64,000 nt of DNA from Bacillus sp. SKDU12 (GCF_010093085.1 NZ_MSRC01000003.1:124001-188000), one strand, 5' to 3'; positions 1-10,748 are shown, counted from the stretch's first letter. Made by a program: numbers and translations. Notes: generated by a model from the letters alone, not told the origin.

Positions 1-17
1 CAAAGTTCAGCGGTTTT

Positions 18-1079
18 TTAATGAATTTTTTCGCCTCTAAACAGCTGTTCAATTTCTTCTGCATAGCTGCCGGTCATAATCCCTTTTTCTGTGATGATGC
101 CTGAAATGAGATCATAGGGTGTAATGTCAAATGCGGGATTAAAGACAGGGACATCCGGTGGAGCGATTCGGACTCCGGAAATCCGCCTTACTTCCTCGGG
201 ATCACGTTCCTCTATCGGAATATCTGCACCGCATTTCACCTTCGTATCAAATGTAGATAAAGGTGCAGCAACAAAAAACGGAATATCCAATGCGTTTGCT
301 AAAATAGCGAGACCGTATGTGCCGATTTTATTTGCTGTATCACCGTTCTTCGCAATGCGGTCGGCACCGACGATGACAGCGGAAATTTGTTTTTCCTTCA
401 TCGTATGGGCAGCCATGCTGTCTGTGATCAAAGTGACATCAATACCGCCCTGCATAAGCTCCCACGCAGTCAGGCGCGAACCTTGAAGGACAGGTCTTGT
501 TTCGCAGGCATAGATGTGCAGCCCCAAATCCTTCTGTTTGGCCAAGTAAAATGGAGCGAGCGCCGTTCCATAGCGGCTTGTTGCGATAGATCCGGCATTG
601 CAGATCGTCATAATCCGGTCGCCTTTTTTGAAAAGGTGTAGGGCGTTTTGGCCGATCATCCGGCACGTTTCCTCATCCTCGACCTGAATCTGGATCGCTT
701 CGTGGACAAGGTTTGTTTTTGCTTCATTTACGGAAATGGCGTTTTCGATCGAATGACGCAGTCTCTCAAGCGCCCATGATAAATTAATGGCGGTAGGCCG
801 CGACCTGTTTAAATACGCTTTGATATCATCGAGCTTGTGGCGGAATTCCGTGACATCATCTGTTTCGATATCTTTTGCAGCAAGCGCAAGTCCGAAGGCA
901 GCTGTAATACCGATAGCCGGGGCGCCCCTTACTTTGAGGGTGACAATCGCGTCAAATACATCTTCCTTCGTCGTCAGCTCCAGATATTCCGTCACATCAG
1001 GCAGCTTTTGCTGATTTAAAATGGTAATGGCTGTTTCTTTCCATTCAACAGAACGTGGAACAGCAAATGAGTGGATCAT
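18..1079 (-). CDS. mtnA: Methylthioribose-1-phosphate isomerase
   Basis: Cytoplasmic enzyme of the methionine salvage pathway that isomerises 5-methylthioribose-1-phosphate (MTR-1-P) to the ribulose-1-phosphate form. The 353-residue protein has the length I recall for B. subtilis MtnA. The catalytic cysteine lies at residue 160 (TICNAG) and the catalytic aspartate at 240 (GADRIA), matching the positions known for this family. It follows mtnK with a 7-bp gap, so the two form an operon behind the SAM riboswitch at 2335-2537 and should be transcribed when S-adenosylmethionine is low. The stop codon is 18 bp from the window edge, so the terminator is not visible. Confidence 0.97.
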   Translation of the reverse strand: MIHSFAVPRSVEWKETAITILNQQKLPDVTEYLELTTKEDVFDAIVTLKVRGAPAIGITAAFGLALAAKDIETDDVTEFRHKLDDIKAYLNRSRPTAINLSWALERLRHSIENAISVNEAKTNLVHEAIQIQVEDEETCRMIGQNALHLFKKGDRIMTICNAGSIATSRYGTALAPFYLAKQKDLGLHIYACETRPVLQGSRLTAWELMQGGIDVTLITDSMAAHTMKEKQISAVIVGADRIAKNGDTANKIGTYGLAILANALDIPFFVAAPLSTFDTKVKCGADIPIEERDPEEVRRISGVRIAPPDVPVFNPAFDITPYDLISGIITEKGIMTGSYAEEIEQLFRGEKIH

Positions 1080-1086
1080 GATTAGA

Positions 1087-2295
<1,209 letters not shown>

Positions 2296-2334
2296 TTATG
2301 TAATCTCTTGATATGTTTGCCGCTGAATGGCCGT

Positions 2335-2537
2335 AAAAAAGCCTCCTTCTCAGAGAGAAGGAGGCTTAACATGTATGTCCGCCTCTCTTATCTCTCAGAT
2401 CAGATCTGATGGAATTAGCACCGTGCCTTAGAGACGAGCGTCTCGGCGCGAAAAGATGCGCCCCATTTCACAATGGAATTACGGTCGGTTGCTGTTGGGG
2501 TCAAAAGGCCAATCCCTCGCCCAACTCTCGATAAGAG
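2335..2537 (-). promoter_or_regulatory. SAM (S-box) riboswitch and terminator upstream of mtnK
   Basis: Read on the minus strand, this leader starts with the S-box 5' strand (CTTATCGAGAG near 2535), has the GGATTGGCC and CAGCAACCG core segments, a GCACGGTGCTAATTCC segment near 2425, and closes with GAGATAAGAG near 2390. A strong hairpin with arms GCCTCCTTCTC/GAGAAGGAGGC followed by a T run (2335-2368) is the terminator. By knowledge of the family, SAM binding favours termination, so mtnKA is expressed during methionine or SAM shortage. Confidence 0.95.
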
Positions 2538-2582
2538 AATATATTCATTTGTTTAACAATTCTAATTTATCAGTTGATGAAA

Positions 2583-2612
2583 ATACTAACAGGTGTTTTA
2601 GCAAGTTGTCAA
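2583..2612 (-). promoter_or_regulatory. Probable SigmaA promoter of mtnK-mtnA
   Basis: On the minus strand a perfect -35 TTGACA (2607-2612) is followed after 18 bp by TAGTAT (2583-2588). It lies about 45 bp upstream of the S-box aptamer, as expected for a riboswitch leader. The -10 is only a 4/6 match. Confidence 0.55.
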
Positions 2613-2620
2613 TCTATTTT

Positions 2621-3400
2621 TTAATATAAATCTTTTCTGATATCATCAAAAACAGGAATGGTCTCGCGCACTTTAACGCTTTCCTGAAGATCGATTTCAG
2701 CCCTGATAACGCCTTCTTCCCGGCCGCCTTCAGCAAGTACACGCCCCCATGGATCAATAATCAGGCTATGTCCGGCAAATTCATTATCGGGATTTGACCC
2801 GGTGCAATTGCAGGCAGCGACAAAGCATTGATTTTCAATGGCCCGGGCAATAAGCAGGCTTTTCCAATGGTCAAGGCGGGGAAGAGGCCATTCCGCGGAA
2901 ATAAACAGCACGTTGGCACCTTTTGTCGTATGTTTTCTGATCCATTCTGGAAAACGAATGTCGTAACAGATCAGTCCGGAGCTTTTGACACCATCAAGCT
3001 CAAAGTATCCGTCATCGGTACCGGCTGATAAATAGACATGCTCATCCATCAGCTGAAAAAGATGGGCTTTTCTATACTCTTTAATGATTTGTCCTTCCTG
3101 ATCCGCGATGTACATTGTATTATAAACATCAGAATGATCTCTGACAGCCACCGAGCCGGCAACAATATGAACGCCGTATTTTTTTGCTGTTTTCTTGAGC
3201 CAGCTCTGAGCAGAACGGCCGTCTTCATCAGCGAGCTCATCAAGGTTGGCCAAATCATATCCGGTCGTCCATAATTCCGGAAGAACAACAACATCAGCAT
3301 GTTTGCTTTCTTTTTCAATAAAAAATTCAGCCTTTTTTATATTTTCAGAAGGTTTTCCGTATGAAATATCAAATTGAAGACAAGATACCGTCCATTTCAT
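2621..3400 (-). CDS. mtnU: Carbon-nitrogen hydrolase of methionine salvage (omega-amidase type)
   Basis: A 259-residue nitrilase-superfamily protein. The Glu-Lys-Cys triad is visible as E42 (PELWTTGYD), K111 (YRKAHLF) and C145 (LICYDIRFPE). Its neighbours and family knowledge suggest it hydrolyses 2-oxo-4-methylthiobutyramide, the by-product when a glutamine-type donor is used by the MtnE transaminase, giving the keto acid for methionine synthesis. The start ATG at 3400 has a GGGTGG ribosome site 8 bp upstream. It is divergent from mtnE and upstream of the mtnK riboswitch; no S-box is seen in front of it. Confidence 0.9.
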   Translation of the reverse strand: MKWTVSCLQFDISYGKPSENIKKAEFFIEKESKHADVVVLPELWTTGYDLANLDELADEDGRSAQSWLKKTAKKYGVHIVAGSVAVRDHSDVYNTMYIADQEGQIIKEYRKAHLFQLMDEHVYLSAGTDDGYFELDGVKSSGLICYDIRFPEWIRKHTTKGANVLFISAEWPLPRLDHWKSLLIARAIENQCFVAACNCTGSNPDNEFAGHSLIIDPWGRVLAEGGREEGVIRAEIDLQESVKVRETIPVFDDIRKDLY

Positions 3401-3494
3401 CTTTTTACCACCCCAAATTTTTCTTTACTTTTTTGTTTTAACCATATATGATGATGGACTATCATTTCAAGATTTTTTTAGAAGGTGAGAATAG

Positions 3495-4691
3495 ATGAAT
3501 TTTGAACAGTCTCATGTATTGAAGGAATTGCCTAAGCAATTCTTTGCTTCTCTAGTGCAGAAAGTGAATCGAAAGCTCGCAGAAGGACACGATGTCATCA
3601 ATCTCGGACAGGGAAATCCGGATCAGCCGACTCCGGAACATATCGTCGAAGAAATGAAACGAGCTGTTGCTGATCCTGAAAATCATAAATACTCATCTTT
3701 TCGCGGCTCACATAGTCTAAAATCAGCCGCCGCAGCATTTTATAAAAGAGAATATGGCATTGATCTTAACCCGGAAACTGAAATCGCTGTATTATTCGGC
3801 GGAAAAGCTGGTTTGGTTGAGCTCCCGCAATGTTTGTTAAACCCCGGTGATACGATTTTAGTTCCTGATCCGGGCTATCCTGATTACTGGTCAGGTGTCA
3901 TGCTTGCAAAAGCGAAAATGGAAATGATGCCGCTCGTAAAAGAGAGGGCGTTTCTCCCTGATTACAGCAGCATCTCTGCTGAAGTGAGGGAACAGGCGAA
4001 GTTGATGTATTTAAATTATCCGAACAATCCGACTGGGGCTGTTGCTACTTCTGCATTTTTTGAAGAAACCGTGAATTTTGCGAAAGAAAATGAAATCTGT
4101 GTCGTACACGATTTTGCTTACGGCGCTGTAGGGTTTGACGGGAACAAGCCGTTAAGCTTTTTGCAGACTGAAGGGGCAAAGGATATCGGCATTGAAATTT
4201 ACACGCTGTCAAAAACGTATAATATGGCAGGATGGCGGGTCGGCTTTGCCGTCGGAAACGCTTCGGTCATTGAAGCGATCAATCTTTATCAAGACCATAT
4301 GTTTGTCAGTCTTTTCAAAGCGACCCAGGAGGCAGCTGCAGCGGCGCTGCTAGCTGAACAAACATGTGTGGCGGAGCAAAATGCCCGCTATGAGAGCAGG
4401 AGAGACGCTTGGATCACAGCATGCCGGGACATCGGCTGGGAGGTGACAGCTCCGGCAGGTTCATTTTTTGCATGGCTGCCTATACCTGAAGGCTATACGT
4501 CTGAGCAGTTCTCAGACCTTTTGCTGGAAAAAGCGAATGTGGCGGTCGCCGCTGGAAACGGCTTCGGTGAATATGGCGAGGGCTACGTCAGAGTCGGACT
4601 GCTGACAAGCGAAGAAAGGCTTAAGGAAGCCGCTGATCGAATTGGGAAACTGAATTTGTTTACCCGAAAAAGCATTGACAAGATTCTGTAA
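3495..4691 (+). CDS. mtnE: Methionine-salvage aminotransferase (2-oxo-4-methylthiobutyrate transaminase)
   Basis: PLP-dependent class I/II aminotransferase of 398 residues that makes methionine from 2-oxo-4-methylthiobutyrate, the last step of the salvage cycle. The PLP lysine is K240 in TLSKTYNMAGWRVG; the NYPNNPTG motif is at residues 174-181. AGAAGGTGAGA precedes the ATG. The gene is divergent from mtnU with about 95 bp between them and lies just upstream of the second SAM riboswitch, so mtnWXBD has its own control. No terminator is obvious between mtnE and that riboswitch. Confidence 0.94.
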   Translation: MNFEQSHVLKELPKQFFASLVQKVNRKLAEGHDVINLGQGNPDQPTPEHIVEEMKRAVADPENHKYSSFRGSHSLKSAAAAFYKREYGIDLNPETEIAVLFGGKAGLVELPQCLLNPGDTILVPDPGYPDYWSGVMLAKAKMEMMPLVKERAFLPDYSSISAEVREQAKLMYLNYPNNPTGAVATSAFFEETVNFAKENEICVVHDFAYGAVGFDGNKPLSFLQTEGAKDIGIEIYTLSKTYNMAGWRVGFAVGNASVIEAINLYQDHMFVSLFKATQEAAAAALLAEQTCVAEQNARYESRRDAWITACRDIGWEVTAPAGSFFAWLPIPEGYTSEQFSDLLLEKANVAVAAGNGFGEYGEGYVRVGLLTSEERLKEAADRIGKLNLFTRKSIDKIL

Positions 4692-4728
4692 CGGTGGGAT
4701 AATTCAAAATAATTTATAAAATCTATAT

Positions 4729-4889
4729 TTTCTTATCAAGAGCAGGCAGAGGGACGAGCCCGATGAAGCCCGGCAACCGACTTTGTAAAGCACGGTGCTA
4801 ATTCTTGCAGCTGGCGGCTGAGAGATAAGATTCGGACGAGAAACGAAACCTCTTTAGACGCGGATGGCTGTTTGAAGAGGTTTTTTTAT
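4729..4889 (+). promoter_or_regulatory. SAM (S-box) riboswitch and terminator upstream of mtnW
   Basis: Typical S-box aptamer: CTTATCAAGAG, GAGGGACGAGCCC, GATGAAGCCCGGCAACC, GCACGGTGCTAATTC and the closing GAGAGATAAGA (4729-4830). It is followed by a terminator hairpin with arms AAACCTCTT/AAGAGGTTT and a run of T (4847-4888). SAM binding is expected to stop transcription before mtnW-mtnX-mtnB-mtnD. Confidence 0.97.
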
Positions 4890-4916
4890 ATGGATGAAAA
4901 TGAAAGGAGCTCTGGC

Positions 4917-6134
4917 ATGAGTGAGTTATTGGCAACATATCTCCTGACAGAACCGGGAGCTGAAATAGAGAAAAAAGCAGAACAAATCGCGACAGGATTG
5001 ACAGTAGGCTCATGGACAGATCTGCCTCTGGTGAAACAAGAGCAAATGCAAAAGCATAAGGGGCGTGTGCTGAAGGTCGAGGAAAGAGAAGGAACTCCTG
5101 CATCAGGTAAACAAGCGGTCATCACAATTGCCTATCCTGAGATCAATTTCTCACAGGACATCCCGGCTCTGCTGACAACAGTGTTTGGCAAGCTGTCGCT
5201 GGACGGAAAAATCAAATTACTTGATCTGCATTTTTCAGAAGCATTTAAGCGCACGCTGCCGGGGCCAAAGTTTGGCGTATACGGCATCCGAAAGCTGCTG
5301 GGAGAGTTTGAGAGGCCGCTGTTAATGAGCATTTTTAAGGGGGTTATCGGCAGAGACTTGAGTGATATTAAAGAACAGCTCAGACAGCAGGCGCTTGGCG
5401 GAGTTGACTTGATTAAAGATGATGAAATTTTCTTTGAAACAGGTTTGGCGCCTTTTGAAACAAGAATTACTGAGGGAAAGCAAATATTGAAAGAAACATA
5501 TGAACAAACCGGACATAAAACACTGTACGCGGTGAATTTGACTGGCCGCACGGCTGATCTGAAAGACAAAGCGAGACGCGCCGCCGAATTAGGGGCGGAT
5601 GCGCTTTTGTTTAATGTCTTCGCTTACGGCTTGGATGTCATGCAAAGCCTTGCGGAAGATCCTGAAATCCAGATTCCGATTATGGCACATCCAGCGGTTA
5701 GCGGGGCATTTACGTCATCTCCTTTTTACGGCTTTTCTCACGCCCTTTTGCTCGGAAAATTAAACAGGTATTGCGGTGCCGATTTTAGTCTCTTTCCGTC
5801 TCCATATGGTTCTGTTGCGCTTCCAAGAGAGGATGCGCTGGCGATTCACGAGGAATGTGTAAGAGAGGATGACTTTAATCAAACATTTGCCGTTCCGTCA
5901 GCAGGCATTCATCCCGGCATGGTGCCGCTTTTGATGCGGGATTTCGGCATAGATCATATTATTAACGCCGGAGGAGGCGTACATGGACATCCGAACGGCG
6001 CCCAAGGTGGGGGCAAAGCGTTCAGAGCCATAATTGATGCGGTTTTAGATGCACAGCTGATTGATGAAAAAGCCGAGCAATGCAAAGATCTAAAGCTCGC
6101 GCTAGATAAATGGGGGAAGGTTGAAGCTGTATGA
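4917..6134 (+). CDS. mtnW: 2,3-diketo-5-methylthiopentyl-1-phosphate enolase (RuBisCO-like protein)
   Basis: A form IV RuBisCO-like enolase that tautomerises diketo-methylthiopentyl-phosphate in methionine salvage. The metal-binding site of the family is visible as [10 protein letters not shown], with K167, D169 and E170; later glycine-rich phosphate loops are in [10 protein letters not shown] and [10 protein letters not shown]. The frame is open 15 codons upstream into the riboswitch terminator, so the ATG at 4917, 7 bp behind AAAGGAGC, is the start; it gives 405 residues. The stop overlaps the mtnX start by 4 bp, showing tight coupling. Confidence 0.96.
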   Translation: MSELLATYLLTEPGAEIEKKAEQIATGLTVGSWTDLPLVKQEQMQKHKGRVLKVEEREGTPASGKQAVITIAYPEINFSQDIPALLTTVFGKLSLDGKIKLLDLHFSEAFKRTLPGPKFGVYGIRKLLGEFERPLLMSIFKGVIGRDLSDIKEQLRQQALGGVDLIKDDEIFFETGLAPFETRITEGKQILKETYEQTGHKTLYAVNLTGRTADLKDKARRAAELGADALLFNVFAYGLDVMQSLAEDPEIQIPIMAHPAVSGAFTSSPFYGFSHALLLGKLNRYCGADFSLFPSPYGSVALPREDALAIHEECVREDDFNQTFAVPSAGIHPGMVPLLMRDFGIDHIINAGGGVHGHPNGAQGGGKAFRAIIDAVLDAQLIDEKAEQCKDLKLALDKWGKVEAV

Positions 6135-6835
6135 CTCAAAAGCCTTTAATTATTTGTGATTTTGACGGAACCATCACAATGAACGACAACATTATAAGCA
6201 TTATGAAAACATTCGCTCCGCCAGAGTGGACGGCGTTAAAAGACGGCGTACTTTCCAAAACACTGTCGATCAAGGAAGGTGTCGGGCGGATGTTCGGTCT
6301 TCTGCCAAGCCATTTAAAAGAAGAGATTACAAGATTTGTATTAGAAGACGCGAAAATCAGAGAAGGATTTCAGGAATTTGTTGCATTTATCAATGAGAAC
6401 AAGCTGCCGTTTTATGTCGTAAGCGGAGGAATGGACTTTTTTGTATATCCATTGCTTGAAGGCATTGTGGAGAAAGACCATATTTATTGCAACCATGTAT
6501 CATTTGATAATGACTATATTCATATTGACTGGCCTCATTCCTGCGAGGGAACATGCAGCAATCAATGCGGGTGCTGTAAGCCGACTGTGATTCGTGAACT
6601 TTCTGAACCAAATCAATATATCATCATGATCGGTGATTCGGTTACAGATGTGGAGGCGGCAAAGCTGTCTGACCTTTGCTTTGCAAGGGATTATTTATTA
6701 AACGAATGCCGGGAACATCATTTGAATCATCTTCCGTATCAAAACTTTAATGAGATAAGAAAAAGTATTGAGAATGTAAAGGAGGTACAGGAATGGCTGC
6801 AAAACAAGAGCGCTGGAAGGAACTCGCTGAAGTAA
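6131..6835 (+). CDS. mtnX: 2-hydroxy-3-keto-5-methylthiopentenyl-1-phosphate phosphatase
   Basis: HAD-superfamily phosphatase of 234 residues acting after MtnW in methionine salvage. The nucleophile motif DFDGT lies at residues 10-14 with D10 and D12; the later acidic motif is [11 protein letters not shown] cysteine-rich stretch ([13 protein letters not shown]) is unusual for HAD enzymes but I recall it from MtnX proteins. Third-position overlaps on both sides (4 bp with mtnW, 43 bp with mtnB) mark it as the middle of a coupled operon. Confidence 0.95.
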   Translation: MTQKPLIICDFDGTITMNDNIISIMKTFAPPEWTALKDGVLSKTLSIKEGVGRMFGLLPSHLKEEITRFVLEDAKIREGFQEFVAFINENKLPFYVVSGGMDFFVYPLLEGIVEKDHIYCNHVSFDNDYIHIDWPHSCEGTCSNQCGCCKPTVIRELSEPNQYIIMIGDSVTDVEAAKLSDLCFARDYLLNECREHHLNHLPYQNFNEIRKSIENVKEVQEWLQNKSAGRNSLK

Positions 6836-7422
6836 AGCGGGAATTAGCAGAAAGAGATTGGTTTCCGGCGACGAGCGGCAATCTGTCTATTAAAGTTTCT
6901 GATGAGCCTTTCACATTTCTCGTAACCGCAAGCGGAAAAGATAAACGAAAAGAAACAGCTGATGATTTTCTGCTGGTGAATCAAAACGGGGAGCCCGCAG
7001 AAAGAGGGCATTCACTGAAGCCTTCAGCAGAAACGCTTTTGCACATACATTTGTACAATAAAACCAATGCCGGCTGCTGCCTGCATGTTCACACAGTAAA
7101 CAATAATGTGATATCAGAGCTATACGGAGAACAAAAGAAAATTACATTCAAAGGCCAGGAAATCATAAAAGCGCTCGGCCTGTGGGAAGAGAATGCGGAA
7201 GTGTCTATACCGATCATTGAAAATCCGGCTCATATTCCGACGCTTGCGGCACTGTTTGCAGAAGAGATTTCAGAAGATTCAGGGGCTGTGCTGATACGGA
7301 ATCACGGTATTACAGCTTGGGGAAAAACAGCATTTGAAGCAAAGAGAATACTCGAAGCATATGAATTTTTGTTCAGCTGCCATTTGAAATTGAAAACACT
7401 CCAGCACCAGCTGGTTACATAA
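6793..7422 (+). CDS. mtnB: Methylthioribulose-1-phosphate dehydratase
   Basis: Class II aldolase/adducin-family dehydratase of 209 residues converting 5-methylthioribulose-1-phosphate to the diketo substrate of MtnW. Two zinc-ligand histidines are visible as LHVHT (H98, H100), with a third likely in [10 protein letters not shown]. The ATG at 6793 lies inside the 3' end of mtnX and has AAAGGAGG a few bases upstream, so the 43-bp overlap is real. Product order in the operon does not follow reaction order, as MtnB acts before MtnW. Confidence 0.95.
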   Translation: MAAKQERWKELAEVKRELAERDWFPATSGNLSIKVSDEPFTFLVTASGKDKRKETADDFLLVNQNGEPAERGHSLKPSAETLLHIHLYNKTNAGCCLHVHTVNNNVISELYGEQKKITFKGQEIIKALGLWEENAEVSIPIIENPAHIPTLAALFAEEISEDSGAVLIRNHGITAWGKTAFEAKRILEAYEFLFSCHLKLKTLQHQLVT

Positions 7423-7437
7423 AAGGGAGGAACTGAA

Positions 7438-7965
7438 ATGGCGACAATTCGAATTCATGGTGAGGCAAATACAACGATTGAAAATCAAGAGGAAGTAGCA
7501 AGCTTTTTGGACAGTCAAGAGGTGATTTATGAACAATGGGATATCGCGAAGCTCCCCGACCAGCTTTCAGAGAAATATGATTTGACAGAAGAAGAAAAAC
7601 AGCAAATTCTTAATACCTTTGAAGCTGAAATTAAAGATATCTCGGCCCGCCGCGGCTACAAAGCACAGGATGTTATTTCCTTGTCAGACAACAATCCAAA
7701 ACTGGAAGAACTGCTTAAGAACTTTAAAAGAGAGCATCACCATACAGACGATGAGGTCCGTTTTATCGTAAGCGGACACGGCATTTTTGTCATTCAAGGC
7801 AAAGACGGCACGTTTTTTGATGTTCGTTTAAATCCTGGAGATTTAATCTCCGTGCCTGAAAATATCCGCCATTACTTCACGCTTCAGGAGGACCGCAAAG
7901 TAGTCGCGGTGAGAATTTTTGTTACAACTGAAGGCTGGGTTCCGATTTATGAAAAAACAGTATGA
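7438..7965 (+). CDS. mtnD: Acireductone dioxygenase
   Basis: Cupin metalloenzyme oxidising the acireductone intermediate to 2-oxo-4-methylthiobutyrate and formate (iron form) or, off-pathway, with CO release (nickel form). The metal ligands of the family are seen as H100 and H102, E106 (HHHTDDEVRF) and H145 (ENIRHYF). AAGGGAGG lies 8 bp before the ATG. Last gene of the mtnWXBD operon; a strong bidirectional terminator follows. Confidence 0.95.
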   Translation: MATIRIHGEANTTIENQEEVASFLDSQEVIYEQWDIAKLPDQLSEKYDLTEEEKQQILNTFEAEIKDISARRGYKAQDVISLSDNNPKLEELLKNFKREHHHTDDEVRFIVSGHGIFVIQGKDGTFFDVRLNPGDLISVPENIRHYFTLQEDRKVVAVRIFVTTEGWVPIYEKTV

Positions 7966-7970
7966 TAAGC

Positions 7971-8006
7971 AGAAAAAGCCCCCGTTCATCGAACGGGGCT
8001 TTTTCT
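7971..8006. terminator. Bidirectional terminator between mtnD and ykvA
   Basis: Near-perfect inverted repeat AGAAAAAGCCCCCGTTC/GAACGGGGCTTTTTCT with T tracts on both strands, between two convergent genes. Confidence 0.9.
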
Positions 8007-8008
8007 GC

Positions 8009-8329
8009 TTATTGCAAACGCCACTTTTCATATTGTGACATTTCTTTTTTGATCAGCATCCAAATCAAACCTAAAACCGTTGCGTCGTCAATGATTCCAA
8101 GACCGAGAATCATATCTGGAATGATATCGAGCGGCATAGCGATATATAAGATCGCGGCAGTTAAAAGCAAAAGGGTTTTCACCTGTGAACGAGGGTAGTC
8201 ACCGTTTCTCCAATCACGCAGCATTTGAAAGAAAACAGTCATATGCTGTATGCATTTTTTTCGATTTTTTCTTTTTAAAACCGCTTTTCCGCCTGCCGCA
8301 CCGAGCAGCATTGCTTTCTTTTTCTTCAT
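8009..8329 (-). CDS. ykvA: YkvA, DUF1232 membrane-associated protein
   Basis: A 106-residue basic protein with the DUF1232 signature: a short hydrophobic hairpin with LLTAAILYIAMPLDIIPDM and an ILGLGIIDDATVLG segment (roughly residues 55-95). The N-terminus is rich in lysine and arginine, consistent with the inside of a membrane. GCAGGAGG lies before the ATG. The function of this family is not known. It is convergent with mtnD and shares the terminator there. Confidence 0.85.
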   Translation of the reverse strand: MKKKKAMLLGAAGGKAVLKRKNRKKCIQHMTVFFQMLRDWRNGDYPRSQVKTLLLLTAAILYIAMPLDIIPDMILGLGIIDDATVLGLIWMLIKKEMSQYEKWRLQ

Positions 8330-8532
8330 ATAGCATACCTCCTGCTTGGCGGCTGTGTTTAAGATTTTCTTTATTTGGGTATTATTCTTTTAATCCTATC
8401 AATATATCTATTATACCTGAAAAAATAACTTATTTAATAAAAATATGTTTACAAATAAAGTATAATCTGTAATAATGCACAATAACCCAATCAAACTTGT
8501 TTCCTATTTCTTAGCGGCGAGGGGTGAATTGA

Positions 8533-8790
8533 ATGGGCGGTTCTTCTAAACAAGAAAGATTGTTGGTGTCTATTGATGAAAAAAGAAAGTTAATGATAGA
8601 TGCCGCTAGAAAGCAAGGATTTACAGGGCATGAAACGATCAGACACAGCCAGGAGCTGGATTGCTTAATAAATGAATATCACCAGCTCGTGCATAAAAAC
8701 GAATATTCCCACGGGATTCAAGGCCTTGTAAAGAAATTAGGCTTGTGGCCCCGCAGAGATGTTATGCCTGCATATGATGCAAATAAATAG
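8533..8790 (+). CDS. spo0E: Spo0A-P phosphatase Spo0E
   Basis: An 85-residue Spo0E-family aspartyl-phosphate phosphatase that removes phosphate from Spo0A-P and so delays sporulation. The family signature SQELD is present (HSQELDCLINEYH, residues 37-49), in the second helix of a two-helix hairpin. GGCGAGGGGTG precedes the ATG. A hairpin with a T run (8815-8846) lies shortly after the stop. It sits next to kinD, whose product works in the opposite direction on the same phosphorelay. Confidence 0.95.
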   Translation: MGGSSKQERLLVSIDEKRKLMIDAARKQGFTGHETIRHSQELDCLINEYHQLVHKNEYSHGIQGLVKKLGLWPRRDVMPAYDANK

Positions 8791-8814
8791 CGGTGTTATC
8801 AGATGGATATATAA

Positions 8815-8846
8815 AGAGAGAGCTTTTTCCGAAGCGCTCTTTTTTT
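8815..8846 (+). terminator. Terminator after spo0E
   Basis: Imperfect hairpin with arms AGAGC and GCTCT followed by seven T. Confidence 0.7.
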
Positions 8847-8902
8847 CTGAGAAAATACATATGTAAGAGGGGATTCGTGAAGGAGTTTACACGGCTTTCT
8901 AA

Positions 8903-9004
8903 ATGAAGTGCCTCAAAAGGGTTTTTAGTATTCTTCTGGCACTGCTGTGGGCTTTATTAACACTCTTTTCTGGGCAGGTAAAGTCGAGTGGCAATGTCCA
9001 ATAA
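8903..9004 (+). CDS. Possible 33-residue membrane peptide downstream of spo0E
   Basis: A short open frame coding for 33 residues with one clear hydrophobic segment (FSILLALLWALLTLF, residues 7-21) after a basic N-terminus (MKCLKR). An in-frame TAA stands immediately before the ATG, so it cannot start earlier. The nearest AAGGAG (8879-8884) is about 18 bp away, too far for good initiation. In B. subtilis a small gene, eag, follows spo0E; this ORF is in that place, but I cannot confirm identity. It could be an intact short gene, a truncated eag, or chance. Confidence 0.35.
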   Translation: MKCLKRVFSILLALLWALLTLFSGQVKSSGNVQ

Positions 9005-9005
9005 G

Positions 9006-9034
9006 AAAAAAAACCTCCTGACATGGTCAGGGGG
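9006..9034 (-). terminator. Terminator after kinD
   Basis: On the minus strand, CCCCCTGACC ATG TCAGGAGG followed by a long T run, directly after the kinD stop. Confidence 0.85.
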
Positions 9035-10555
9035 CTAAGAAGCGGAAACGGGAAGGGTGATCGTCACCTCTGTGCCTCTTCGAACTTCACTGTCGATATG
9101 AATAGAGCCTCCGTACATCAGCACAATCCGTTTACATACGACAAGGCCAAGACCGGTTCCTTTTTCTTTAGAAGTAACAAAAGGAAGGAAGATGTGGTCA
9201 AGCATTTCCTGTGAAATTCCTTCACCGTTATCCACGACTTTGATAACGGCCTTTTTATCCAAAGCTTCCAGAGAGATCGTCAGTTTTCCTCCTTCAGGCA
9301 TTGATTCGAGGCCATTTTTTGCTACATTTAAAATTACTTGTTTAATATGATCTTTAGTACAGTTTACGAGTAAAGGCTGCTCAGTTAAATACTGAAGTTC
9401 GACTTCAACATTGTATAGGTTGCCCTCAGAATAGATGATCGGCATAATTTCACCGATAATATCCTGAAGCGAATTCAACTCCCATTTTTCAGCTGTCGGC
9501 TTGCCAAGAACGAGAAATTCACTCACAATTTGATTAATACGCTTGATCTCCTGTTCGATAATGGAGAAGTAAAGCTGATCTTCTTCACCTTTATATTTCT
9601 TCTGCAGCAGCTGAATAAAGCCGCTTATACCGGTGAGCGGGTTGCGAATTTCGTGGGCTGTGCTGGCAGCAAGCGTCCCGATCAGTTCTAATTTTTGCGC
9701 CTCATTTTCCGAGCGCTCCAGCTGTGTCTGCCGCTTCAGCAAATAATACAGCACGAGAATAAAAAGGATATTCAGCAGGACAATACTGCATGAAAGCGGG
9801 AGCACAAGGCTTTTTGTCAATTCTTCTATTGTCACCGGGTTTGGATATACTTTCATATTCCAACTGATATCATCCAAATATCCACTGACAGGTTTCAGAT
9901 CAATTGCATGGAATGACTGACCGCTCGTAAAAATTGTTTTCCCGTCTTGGTTTACAAGTTTGATATAAACATCAGGGCTCAGTAAATTAATCAGGTTTTT
10001 TAAATAATCAATTTGAATAGCTGCGACAAGATAATCTGTCACATTTCGCTTTGAGTCCAAAATAGGGACACAAATTGTAAAAATTGGCTGGCCTGTAATT
10101 CTGCTCGAGTAACTATCTGAAATGACTGTCTTTTTTGTTTTCTTCGCTTTTGTAAAAAAGGATCTGTCTGCCAGGTTTACTTTCGTTTTTAATTCTGTCG
10201 TGCTTGCAGTGACATCTCCTTTCGCATTTAGTAAATAGAGACCGGAAAATCTTGGTTCTGAATCAAAGGCTTTTTCCAAAATCGACTGCATTTTCTTTAT
10301 GTTAACCGGTTTGTCAATGGCGATAGACAAGGAGGTCATTCTCGCCTTTGTTTCTCCGATTAAATAATTGATTTTGTTGCGGTGAAGGTTCAGCATTACA
10401 CTCGCTTCTTGCTTATGTCTTGCAGCTATTGTATCTTTTTCTTTTTCATAGACGAAAAAGCTGATGACGATTGCCGGAATCACGACCAGGATGAGATAAA
10501 GTTTGACTCTCCCGCAGGCGTCTTTTAATATTTTCAATTTGCATCGCTCCAACAT
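9035..10555 (-). CDS. kinD: Sporulation histidine kinase KinD
   Basis: Membrane-bound sensor kinase of 506 residues that feeds phosphate to Spo0F in the phosphorelay and is linked to matrix gene control. Two membrane segments (about 18-36 and 250-273) flank an extracellular sensor region of roughly 210 residues that looks like a Cache domain. The kinase core has the phosphoacceptor H301 in AHEIRNPLTG, the N box HIKQVILNVAKNGLES, and G boxes VDNGEGIS and GTGLGL. It is monocistronic, with its own terminator, and convergent with spo0E. Confidence 0.96.
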   Translation of the reverse strand: MLERCKLKILKDACGRVKLYLILVVIPAIVISFFVYEKEKDTIAARHKQEASVMLNLHRNKINYLIGETKARMTSLSIAIDKPVNIKKMQSILEKAFDSEPRFSGLYLLNAKGDVTASTTELKTKVNLADRSFFTKAKKTKKTVISDSYSSRITGQPIFTICVPILDSKRNVTDYLVAAIQIDYLKNLINLLSPDVYIKLVNQDGKTIFTSGQSFHAIDLKPVSGYLDDISWNMKVYPNPVTIEELTKSLVLPLSCSIVLLNILFILVLYYLLKRQTQLERSENEAQKLELIGTLAASTAHEIRNPLTGISGFIQLLQKKYKGEEDQLYFSIIEQEIKRINQIVSEFLVLGKPTAEKWELNSLQDIIGEIMPIIYSEGNLYNVEVELQYLTEQPLLVNCTKDHIKQVILNVAKNGLESMPEGGKLTISLEALDKKAVIKVVDNGEGISQEMLDHIFLPFVTSKEKGTGLGLVVCKRIVLMYGGSIHIDSEVRRGTEVTITLPVSAS

Positions 10556-10748
10556 ACACCTGATTAGAGGTATTATATCATTGTTTCTTCTTCTTTAATA
10601 AGAAAAAATAACCAAAAAAATTAGAAAAAGCTGTTGAACAGCTTATTATATAAAAAAAGAAGAGAAATATTGGAAAGATTTTTATTGACATTTCGCTCTT
10701 TGTTTATTAATGTTTCTCTGTAATGGTTTCTAAAAGGATGATTGAGAC

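Noticed and set aside
124..486. Plus-strand ORF of 120 codons inside mtnA
   Set aside because: Mirror of a strongly conserved enzyme gene in the opposite strand; serine-rich shadow translation.
4798..5103. Minus-strand ORF of 101 codons across the SAM riboswitch and mtnW start
   Set aside because: It overlaps a riboswitch and a well-supported coding region on the other strand; no ribosome site or recognisable product.
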